DNA of 64,000 nt from Glycine soja (lineage: Eukaryota > Streptophyta > Magnoliopsida > Fabales > Fabaceae), in NCBI RefSeq assembly GCF_004193775.1, contig NC_041008.1, positions 9,939,731 to 10,003,730 of the forward strand, given 5' to 3'. Made by a program: the position numbers and the translations under genes. The notes beneath the pieces were generated by a model, which had not been told where the DNA came from, did not search any database, and was given only the letters and a program-made list of their open reading frames with translations. This document shows, piece after piece, positions 37,442 to 46,351 of this stretch; the stretch's first letter is position 1, and each line of letters opens with the position of its first letter.

Positions 37442-38006
37442 CTGTATCAAGTAATTCACTAGTTAGGAGAGACAATGACGCTATGTGAAACCACAATAAG
37501 AATACAAAGAACTCTGGCGGAAAATATAGCACTGCAGGTTCAATAAGTTTCTGTTAGTGAAACCACAATAAGAATACAAAGAACTTTGGTATTTCCAGCC
37601 TTGTGTAGTTTCTGTTAGTCATAATTCATAAAAAAGAAGCTTTAATCAAATAGAATCATGCATATGTTTTACTCATGGAAGCTGGACATTAGAAACTCAA
37701 AGATGTTAATTTTTAAAATAGAAAATAAGAAGAAAAAAAAAGAATTAGAGAGAAAGAGATGAACAAAACATAATACAGAGGCAAAAAGAGAACTGGAGAA
37801 GTCATGTGATATGAGTATATGCCATATGCATTCTGCATCTAGTCATATACGAATGAATGTAAAAGGTTTGTGGTGAGAAAACAAAAAACAGTGAAAGAGA
37901 TGGGAAAATGAAAATAAAAACTTGCTTGGATATTTATTTTAGAAATATTAAGTTAAGTGGGCTTATGGACTTAGGGTTAGCTTGGGCTTACAATGTCATC
38001 AATCAT

Positions 38007-38078
38007 GAGTGTTGCTAGGTGCACCCAGCATTTTTGCTGGTGCACCCAGCAAACCTTTGAAATGTCAAAATTGCCCCT
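38007..38078. repeat. Left terminal inverted repeat of the MULE
   Basis: Within the TIR the block GCTAGGTGCACCCAGC is followed 8 bp later by GCTGGTGCACCCAGC, so there are two near-palindromic GGTGCACC cores in tandem. The right TIR (42940-43011) keeps both cores with a few substitutions. Confidence 0.9.
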
Positions 38079-38308
38079 ATCACCTTTCTTCCTTAAAAAT
38101 GTCATTTTTTTTTCGGAAAAGCTTCTTACCTCCATTTTCAAAAAGCTTTGCTTCTCGTTTTCACTTTTTCATGCGGCATTGTCTCTGGTTCGTGGGGGTA
38201 GCAACGTTGAGCGCAGCGGTGAAGGTGAAGTTTCTGGCGTCAAGCTTTGCGGTGGTCGGTGGCGGCAAATGAGGTACGCAGATGGTGTTTGTTCGTCGCG
38301 GACGTACG

Positions 38309-38365
38309 GATGACTTTCGGATCAAGTTGATCCGTAAGCTTTTTACAGATCAACTTGATCCGTAA
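38309..38365. repeat. Left subterminal palindromes of the MULE
   Basis: CGGATCAAGTTGATCCG, then AGATCAACTTGATCCGTAAG: two copies of a palindromic GATCAANTTGATC core. Equivalent repeats occur at 42857-42930 next to the right end. Confidence 0.8.
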
Positions 38366-38497
38366 GTGTATTATTTTTGGTATTTGCTGTTTTTGCATCT
38401 GTTTTTGCATTTTTGCATCTGTTTTTCCATTTATTTTCCTTTTTTCTTTTAAATTACTAATTTTTTAGTATGGTCATTTTTTGTTTGATTTGGTTAG

Positions 38498-41462
38498 ATG
38501 GATGAAGATGAGTGGATGTATGAAATAATGTCTGAACGAGCGGATATGGATTATGAAAATGCAGAATCATGTGTTGCAAATGAACCACATGTTGATTGTT
38601 CGGATGCGTTCAAGACTTCTCAGGTTATAATGTTAATGTTTGTCACATATTTAATAAAATGAATATTGGTAGAAAACTTAAATTATGTGGATTTTGTAGG
38701 TGTTTGAGTGTCGAGAGGATGTTTTGCGGTGGGCTCGATCCGTGGCTCATGAAAACGGATTTGTGGCGGTGATTTTAAGGTCGGACACAAACACAGGTAG
38801 TAGAGGAAGGAGTACGTTTGTGTTAATTGGCTATGAAAGGAGTGACGAGTATAAGTGTGAGAAAAAAGAATTTATCAGAAGAGACACTGGGACTAGGAAA
38901 TGTGGGTGTCCTTTCAAGCTTCATTGCAAGCCAGTGGTTGGAGGAGAAGGTTGGATGGTGAATTTAATTTGTGGAGTGCATAATCATGAATTGGCCAAGT
39001 CATTAGTTGGACATCCATATGCGGGGCGATTGACTAAAGCTGAAAAAACACTTATTGCTGATATGACGAAGTTCATGGTGAAGCCAAGAAACATTCTGCT
39101 AACTCTGAAGGAACACAATGTCAATAGCTGTACGACTATTAAACAGATATACAATGCAAGAAGTGCATTTCGTTCTTCCATAAGAGGAAGCGATCTTGAA
39201 ATGCAACATCTGATGAAGTTTCTTGAACGTGATCAATATATTTATTGACACAAAATAAAGGATGAAGACGAGATTCGTGATATCTTTTGGTGTCACCCTG
39301 ATTCAGTGAAGTTAGTCAACGCAAGCAATTTGGTATTTTTGATAGACATCACCTACAAAACAAACCGGTATAGACTCCCATTGCTCGATTTTGTTGGGGT
39401 GACACCGACTGGGATGACATTCTCTGTCGGTTTTGCATATGTGGAGGGTGAACGCGTTAATAATTTGGTATGGGCTTTACAACGCTTCCGAGGCCTTTTT
39501 TTAAAGCGTGATGCCCTCCCTGGAGTTATTGTCATTGATAGAGACCAAGCATTGATGAATGCAGTGAAAGATGTATTCCCTGAATGCACAAATTTGTTGT
39601 GCATCTTTCACATAAACAAGAATGTAAAGGCTAAATGTAAATCACTAATTGCGCAAAAAAATGCTTGGGATTATGTCATGGATTGCTGGGGATCTCTGAC
39701 TGATTGTCCTTCAGAACAGCAGTTTGATGAATGCCTGAAGAAGTTCGAAGTAGCTTGTGCACCTTGGCCAATATTTGTTGACTATGTCAAGGAAACATGG
39801 ATAATACCACACAAGGAAAAATTTGTTTCCGCCTGGACTAATAAGGTGATGCACTTAGGAAACACAACAACAAATAGGTATGAAACTTTTCAACTATTTC
39901 TATTAACATTGAAAAATTTATGGAATTGTATTATTGTATATGTTTATTTTTATTTGTGTATTTGAAATGTAAGGTTGAATCTGCTCACTAGTCTTTAAAA
40001 AGATTGTTACAAAATAGCATTGGAGACTTATGCAGTGTGTGGGATGTCGTGAACAACATGATTACGTTGCAGCACACACAGATTAAAGCATCATTTGAAA
40101 CAAGTACACATGTCGTTGGACATGTGTTCCAAAAAACCTTATACAGGAGACTACTTGGAATGGTTTCAAGGTATGCTTTAAATCAGATTGCTGCTGAATT
40201 AGAGCGTGTTCACTATGCTGGCAAGAATCCCTCAAGTTGTGGTTGTGTGGTGAGAACCACGCTTGGTCTTCCTTGTGCTTGTGAGATATCCAAATATGTT
40301 GGTGGTTTCATCCCACTTGATTCAATTCATATGTTCTGGAGGAGACTCAGTTTTTCAGACCAAGGGTTATCTGAGCCCGAGGTGGGCATCAAGGATGTAA
40401 TGGAAATAATATACCAAAAATTTGAAGAACTTGATGTTTATGGCAAGTTTACTCTAAGAAGTAAACTTTGGGAAATTGCACACCCTGATCAGAATTCGAT
40501 GTGTCCTCCTCCAGCAAAGGTTAACACAAAGGGGGCACCGAAGAAAACTACGAGTAGGAACCCAAGGTCAACAAAGCGCGATCCATCTTACTAAGAGTAT
40601 GTAGATGCCTTTGAATCACAACAAAATAGCAATTCTTTGGTGAGACGTACTGCATCATCCTCTAAGAAACCGAATCGAAGAACGATGATGCCCATGTTGG
40701 ACCAGTTTCAGCCATTTATGCACGACTTCATTGATAACATTGTTGATGTCAAAGGTGATGGTAACTGTGGATATCAGTCGGTTGCCGGTTTATTAGGTAT
40801 GGGTCAAGACTCTTGGTCGGTGGTCTCCAACCATCTGCTTAAAGAACTTGCCAATTTCTCAGAAGACTATATCAAGCTCTTTGGTGACACGGAGAGATTT
40901 GAGGAATTAAGGATGTCACTACTTGTTGATGGGTTAACCAAGGTATGTAATTTATGATTTAATTTTTAAGACTTTAGTTTGAAATTAAGTTTGACGTGTA
41001 TATTTGTTTTATTTAGGTGACAACGGATAAGTGGATGGATATAACAGACATGGGACATGCCATTGCATCAAGGTATAACGTAACCGTTGTATCCTTGTCT
41101 AAACAACAAAGCATGACATTCTTTCCCCTTAGAAGTCAATCGCTGACAAATTCTTCATTGCATCGTATAATTTGTATCGGTCATGTGTATGACAATCATT
41201 TTGTTGAGGTACATTGTAGATATGAAGTGTTTTTTTTTTATGATTATGCAATGAGTTTTGTAGGATTGAGTTAACATTTTTTTCGCATACACAACAGGTT
41301 TATTTAAAAGAACGTTGTCCCTTACCGCCTGTATCATTGTTATGGTCTAGCAATTGTCATCCGCAGGCGAAGTCATGGCCAAATCCATATATTAGCAGAA
41401 TGCAGCATTACAAGAGCTTCGTGATGTTCAAGAGAGACTATGTTGACATAAATGATGATTGA
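38498..41462 (+). pseudogene. MURA-type transposase fused to OTU cysteine protease domain, inactivated
   Basis: Exons 38498-38623, 38700-39877, about 39974-40942, 41017-41208 and 41298-41462 would give about 877 residues. Domains: FAR1-type zinc finger (residues 43-150; RKCGCPFKL ... CGVHNHE), MULE DDE core (DITYKTNRYRLPLL near 252, VIDRDQALM near 320, VESAH near 437), SWIM-like finger near 520 (CGC ... PCAC, the usual last His replaced by Cys), and an OTU protease domain from about 690 with the DGDGNCGYQS catalytic Asp-Cys loop and its His in GHVYDNHFVEV near 819. OTU proteases cleave ubiquitin; what one does in a transposon is unknown. Breaks: in-frame TGA at 39246-39248, TAG after SAH at about 39989-39991, TAA at 40592-40594, and intron 2 ends TAAGG where a TAG/G acceptor is needed. 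The start ATG follows an AG acceptor, so a leader intron is likely. Confidence 0.85.
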
Positions 41463-41777
41463 ACATGTAATTTATAAATGCCTGATGATATATGTAATTT
41501 ATTTGTTACGTCCACAACAAAATTATTACTTAATTCTAAAAAAGCATGTATGATATATCGTTGTCTGACTTGACTACACATTGTGGAAAACCGTGTATGA
41601 TAAATTGTTGTCTGAATTAACATAAAGCACGTGAAAGGACCCTGCACAGCATGACTACACATGCAGATCTGATGCAAGCTAAAGCATGTCATGTCATTCG
41701 TGTAGTTGACAACACATACAAAAAGCATATGCATGCGTATTTTCAATCTTTAAAAAATGCAACACTGATATTAAAAC

Positions 41778-41792
41778 TCATCTATATATATG
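41778..41792 (+). promoter_or_regulatory. TATA box of the MULE second ORF
   Basis: CTATATATATGGC lies 65-80 bp before the ATG at 41856 and 316 bp after the transposase stop, giving the accessory ORF its own promoter. Confidence 0.55.
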
Positions 41793-41855
41793 GCACAACC
41801 TAACCTTGTAAGAAAGCACAAGTTTCAGTATTAACCCAAGTCTTACAAAAAAACT

Positions 41856-42674
41856 ATGGCATTCTTGGGAGAGATAAGCAGTCAGACAGTTGTGAACTCC
41901 ACATTAGGTTTTATTTTTCCAAATGGATCCATTGTTTACAACGACAGTGGTGTTTCCTTCCAAGCTTCCACTCCAATTCCCATTCGAGTACCTAACGAGT
42001 GTGATTTTCAAACGTTAAAAACCAGAATACACAATACCCTTAAGCTAACCGACAAACAATTTTTGGATGAAATTTACTACCGGCAACCTTTAACGTATGC
42101 AGGTAATCAATTTCGGTTTCAATGTATGCAACTGAAAGATGATGCTGATGTTAACACAATGTTAATGTGTAATCATGAATTTTCGTTTGTTGGTCCGATT
42201 GAGTTATTATGTAGCATTGCTAGAACCCCAGATGGTATTTTAAACTTACTTGAAACTACTATGACCCCTACTCATGATGCCCTACTATATTACAATTGGA
42301 GGTGGAACATGTCATGTCAAAATGAGTTTGTTGGTTACTCGTTCACAGGAAAAAATCCCAAAAACTTTGACATTCCCACCGGATGTACCATGGATGAACT
42401 GAAGGATTTGATCAAACAAGTTGTGCCTCGTGGGATTCCCCCTTATGGTGTTGATGAAACACAAATGGTAACGCGATTGTTTTTTTGGAAACCAAGTCAC
42501 CATGAGTATTCAGAAAAAGTTATAAAATTTGAAATAATTGAACTCAAAACCAACGAGGACGTGATGAAGGTGCTCATTGAGTCTAACTACTGGAAAAAGA
42601 TTGGGCCAATAGAAATTTTAGTTGTTTTCAGTAAACCTTTACCGCAAATGGAAGATGAGTTGTCCTTGTCGTAA
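41856..42674 (+). CDS. MULE accessory protein with two PB1-like repeats, 272 aa, intact
   Basis: An intronless frame inside the MULE. The sequence falls into two related halves, about residues 18-125 and 145-262. Both follow the pattern F..P..C....LK..I...L, then a turn, YR.PL or FFW with RF.. or KFEI, then LK.D.DV..ML/VL, and end with an IELL/IEIL strand. This resembles the PB1-like beta-grasp domain found at the N-terminus of many plant MuDR transposases (family knowledge); here it stands alone and doubled, while the transposase in the same element lacks it. No catalytic or zinc motif is seen. A protein-interaction role in transposase assembly, or a function like other MULE accessory proteins such as MURB or VANC, is inference. 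The frame has no stop although the transposase has several. Confidence 0.7.
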   Translation: MAFLGEISSQTVVNSTLGFIFPNGSIVYNDSGVSFQASTPIPIRVPNECDFQTLKTRIHNTLKLTDKQFLDEIYYRQPLTYAGNQFRFQCMQLKDDADVNTMLMCNHEFSFVGPIELLCSIARTPDGILNLLETTMTPTHDALLYYNWRWNMSCQNEFVGYSFTGKNPKNFDIPTGCTMDELKDLIKQVVPRGIPPYGVDETQMVTRLFFWKPSHHEYSEKVIKFEIIELKTNEDVMKVLIESNYWKKIGPIEILVVFSKPLPQMEDELSLS

Positions 42675-42856
42675 AATTAGCATGAGTTAGTTAGTTGTAG
42701 TATTTGATGGAAATTTAATTTCGTTCAACTATGTTGAAGTTAATGTACTGTTTGAATTCATGTATTGCCTAATCGTTTTCAATTACAAGAATCTCAACTA
42801 AAAAAATAGATTTCTATATATAACAAACTAATTAATAAATTGTTTTTCTTCTTACG

Positions 42857-42930
42857 GATCAAGGTGATCCGTACTTGATCTGTAAGACACTTACGGATCA
42901 ACGTACGGATCACCTTGATCCGTAAGAAGA
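42857..42930. repeat. Right subterminal palindromes of the MULE
   Basis: At least three copies of ACGGATCAA/TTGATCCGT-type half-sites, the outer pair forming TTACGGATCAAGGTGATCCG and its inverted copy, comparable to the set at 38309-38365. Confidence 0.8.
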
Positions 42931-42939
42931 AAAACAAGC

Positions 42940-43011
42940 AGGGGCAATTTTGGCATTTAATAGTTTTGCTGGGTGCACCAACAATAATGTTAGGTGCACC
43001 TAGCAACACTC
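42940..43011. repeat. Right terminal inverted repeat of the MULE
   Basis: Reverse complement reads GAGTGTTGCTAGGTGCACCT and continues to GGTGCACCCAGCAAAAC, then a conserved inner CAAAATTGCCCCT, matching the left end. Confidence 0.9.
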
Positions 43012-43340
43012 ATCAATCATTAGTATATTAACAATGTATATGAATTTAAGATAAAAAGGTATGCATGTAGTGAAGTGAAGAAAAGGGCTTGAAGTATTAT
43101 CCAGCTAACAAACTATGTCATGCAAATTTCAAATTTCCACAAACTAAGCAAGAGATATTAGAACTAAATGTAAGATCCAGTGGTAGTATACCAATTAAAA
43201 AGGAGAATTTTCTATAAAACAGAGTATTTATAATACTCCCATGGCTTAATGTATAAGAAAGTTGCAATGATGAAACTTGCAAAAGATGTATCATGAAGAA
43301 AATATATATAATTTTTCTACTCAATTAATATTTACACCAA

Positions 43341-43398
43341 AAGTCACCTTTTCCAAAAATTCTGGTTGTTCCTCGTATATTTGCCTAAGCTCATCCAA
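43341..43398 (-). pseudogene. Unidentified exon-like fragment next to the MULE
   Basis: Following an acceptor (TGTGTAG) the minus strand reads LDELRQIYEEQPEFLEKVTF, a helical charged segment typical of a real exon. Parent gene not recognised. Confidence 0.35.
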
Positions 43399-43626
43399 CT
43401 ACACAATAACAAAATTATCCAAAGTCCAAAAATTAAAAAATCCCGATCAATAATAAAAGGAGAAATTCAATTAAAACTAGATAAAACATTGAAATAATTT
43501 TGTAATTAAGTATTTTTAATTAATGTTTATTGTATTTTGATATCCCACTTAATAAAAGTTTGTGTTAAAAACTAGCATAAGATAAATTTTCTATTTCAGC
43601 TAAATAAACACTAGATATGAAATATG

Positions 43627-43628
<2 letters not shown>

Positions 43629-43685
<57 letters not shown>
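43629..43685. repeat. (TA)n microsatellite
   Basis: About 28 uninterrupted TA units. Confidence 0.95.
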
Positions 43686-43689
<4 letters not shown>

Positions 43690-43922
43690 CTGTAGAGTAC
43701 TTCACGTGACTAACAAGTAAGTCATGAGCTTGAACCCTTGCTCGCACGTCATGTATGCTGGCTTGTCCATTCTTTCTGCATCTTCAAAAATAAAATTATA
43801 TGAGTTGATTTTATCATGAAAAAATCAATATAGTTTATCTTCTAATTTTCTTCTCTAATAAGTATTTACGGGAAAAAAGAAATTATCTAAAAATCATCAA
43901 CAGAAAAGAAAAAGATGAGAAC

Positions 43923-44065
43923 CTGTCCCTGAATGTCTGCGGACTCAAAGATGAAGTAATAGAGCAGGACAACAATAGGGGAAGCCAAGACATAGAACAA
44001 AAGCCTAAGAATTCCACCAGCCCTAAAGGCCACGAGAGCAAAATTAGGGAAAGAACAGGAGTATG
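43923..44065 (-). pseudogene. Fragment of a glycerol-3-phosphate acyltransferase (GPAT4/6/RAM2-type) gene
   Basis: The minus strand reads [20 protein letters not shown], then [20 protein letters not shown], ending at a donor. This matches the N-terminal membrane region after the haloacid-dehalogenase-like start of plant sn-2 GPATs of cutin synthesis. The preceding bases look like the expected DGTLL motif out of frame, and no acyltransferase domain follows. It is a fragment. Confidence 0.6.
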
Positions 44066-44920
44066 GTTCAAAGAAAAATTTAAATAGCACAAGAATTTGT
44101 TAACTTAATCACTGCTTAAAATAAATTTATCTCATGGTTATAAAAATAAATTTAAATAGCATAAATAATGGTGTTGCTTAAAGTGATATGTTGTAAGTGA
44201 GAACTATGTAGTATACAGTAAGATTCTAACCTCCAAAGCAATTCAAAGCCATTGCAATTCAAAGCCATTCGACTTGCATCCCTACTAAATGTCATAATAC
44301 GCACAGAAAGTTAGGCATAGCTCCCCACAATTAATATTTTTACCAATGCGTAATTAGTATACTATGCAGTAACTAAAATGAGTAAATACATATGCATGAA
44401 AGAAACAAAAATAAGAAGAAAAATGAAAGCATGCCAATTGAGTCCAATCCAAAAAAATGCACTAAAAAAAGACAAGCAAAAACAAAAGCAAGATAAATTG
44501 TTTTGGACCAAAAGCCCATATTTCAGTTGTCACAAAACTATTCACACATCTCTAAACAATCGATAAAGAAGCAAAATATACTATTTTGCGTTGTCTAGCT
44601 GCTATTTTGTCCAAATCTGGTTATTAATCAAGAAAAAAAAAACTCAAGTGAGTGTATGTAGCTTGCAGCTTTACCTGGAATGAATATTTTCTCATATTGA
44701 ACAATGAACATGCAGTTAAAACTAAGATGAAAGCAAGGATATATAGGCACAAATCATTAACCATGAGTTAATAATTTTGTTACGAACAATCTCTAGGATA
44801 GCCATTGATTTCTCTGCAACCCCCTTGAGGACAAAGATACCTGTAGTTAATCAATTGAATAATTTCAGTTGAGGAAACAAATTTACTTTATGTGAAAAAT
44901 TCCTAATGCAAGTTACTTAC

Positions 44921-45120
44921 ATGATGTCTCTAACAGACTTGCTTGACCATTTAAAGATGTCATGATGAACATCACCCTGGAGAAGAAAAAAATCAAACAA
45001 TGTTCTGAAACATAAAAAGTATTAAGAAATTTATTAGTAAAAGTAAAACCCCACATAGAGAGCTCAACTAGGACTGAGCATACCTGAGTAAAAGTTAATC
45101 CAGAGTGTACGGACCAAGTT
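44921..45120 (-). pseudogene. Two unidentified exon-like fragments
   Basis: Minus-strand pieces at 45084-45120 (TWSVHSGLTFTQ, or NLVRTLWINFYS in another frame) and 44921-44976 (GDVHHDIFKWSSKSVRDIM) are each bounded by acceptor- and donor-like sites. A third piece near 44780-44835 reads FVLKGVAEKSMAILEIVRN. They may come from one gene that I do not recognise. Confidence 0.35.
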
Positions 45121-45532
45121 CTGCAAATATGGATTGTAAAGAGATACAATAAATGGCAGATCAAGAACATGATACAATTGCTTCTAATGTAAGAGAGATT
45201 ATCAATAATAGGAGTCAGGACTTAAGAGCACAAAAATTATAGAGTAGATCATTCACTATCTTTAAAGTACTAGCAATTACTTGCAAGTTAGATATGTTTT
45301 CAATTCTTATGTATTTGAACTAATTGTAGAAGATTTTATGTCGCCTATAGAACAATGGTTTGGCCTTGCAATGGACATAATTGAATGCAGAGAATCCATA
45401 TTTCTTCCTAAAAAAATGCAGCACATTAGCTAAAAGATTTCTATTACAGTTGGAAAGCATTTTATTAGCAGAAAATTAGAATAAAGCTTTGAAGGTTTGA
45501 AAAGAAAAAGGGAGTAAAAAGGTGAGAAAAGG

Positions 45533-46120
45533 ATGCGTGTCAATGCCTTCAATCTGGCGTAGGGCTATCTAGAGCAAGAAGGTGATAATGTGGCCAGGAA
45601 CCATGGCATGCAGGTCCAAGAAAGGAGGGAATCCTGAGGATTAAGATCTCAACCTAGTGGGCATAGGGCGTGGTGAATCCAATGGGCACATGCTACTCGT
45701 GGTGGACGCCGTGAATCTTCTCGTCCCCCCAATTGTTGTGTAGAAACATGTGGAACCAATAATTGGTGTAATCCTCTACGAGAAAAAAGATAGTGATTAA
45801 TAAATCAATAAATAAATCTCTTCCCTCGACGAGCGCGGTGATGGTGACGATGAGGGGAACAAACATGCGCATGATGTCTTTGTAGCACTTAAAGCTTTCG
45901 GCGAGCGACGAGCAGACTTTTGGTTGGAGAAGTGCTTGAATTCGCGGAAGACGATGGGGAAGGGGACGAGGGATAAGACGAGGAAGAGGAATAGAATTTT
46001 GTGGCACTAGAGGAAGTAATCGGACTTGGCAGCGAAGTAGTTGAACCAGAGGGTCTCTGTGAAGGTGAGGTTGCGGCCCAATGCCGCCGCGACCCCCAGG
46101 ATGGAAGCGTAGGGGAGCAT
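45533..46120 (-). pseudogene. Sterol 4-alpha-methyl oxidase (SMO2-type) pseudogene, apparently without introns
   Basis: From 46120 the minus strand reads MLPYASILGVAAALGRNLTF, then LWFNYFAAKSDYFL. Later parts include ESFKCYKDIMRMFV, FLVEDYTNYWFHMFLHNNWG, EKIHGVHHE, LILRIPSFLGPAMVPGHIIT and IALRQIEGIDTH. These are the fatty-acid-hydroxylase histidine-box regions of plant C-4 sterol methyl oxidase (ER enzyme of sterol synthesis). Four in-frame TAG codons, a frameshift after FSNQK, replacement of one internal segment and loss of everything after IDTH make it non-functional. The whole stretch has no recognisable intron, so it may be a retrocopy. The GC-rich 5' part is still well preserved, so the copy is not very old. 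Confidence 0.85.
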
Positions 46121-46351
46121 CGTCACTGGAACCCTAGGATTGCTGGCGGCGCTGGATGTGATGTGAGAGAGGGGAGGGGCCAAGGGAGCGTGTGATTTTT
46201 GCGAATGTGGTGGATGCTGCGCTAATTAAATATTAATATTTTTGGGAAATTAAAAAGTAGAATATTCAAAGATGGTCAAAAGGATAAACCTATCTTTGTA
46301 ACTTCATATAACTACAACGGTCTTTCTCAACACGTCGTTGTAATCATTCAT

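Larger units (their letters stand above)
38007..43011 (+). mobile_element. Mutator-like element (MULE), 5,005 bp, with perfect 9-bp target duplication
   Basis: Terminal inverted repeats of about 72 bp at 38007-38078 and 42940-43011 begin GAGTGTTGCTAGGTGCACC. They are flanked by the identical 9-mer ATCAATCAT at 37998-38006 and 43012-43020, the target-site length expected of Mutator elements. Inside, on the plus strand, are a decayed MURA transposase with a C-terminal OTU protease domain (38498-41462) and an intact second ORF (41856-42674). Both subterminal regions carry palindromic GATCCGTAAG-type repeats. The element landed in the cluster of minus-strand gene fragments. The perfect duplication argues for a fairly recent insertion, although the transposase already has several stops. 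Confidence 0.95.
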
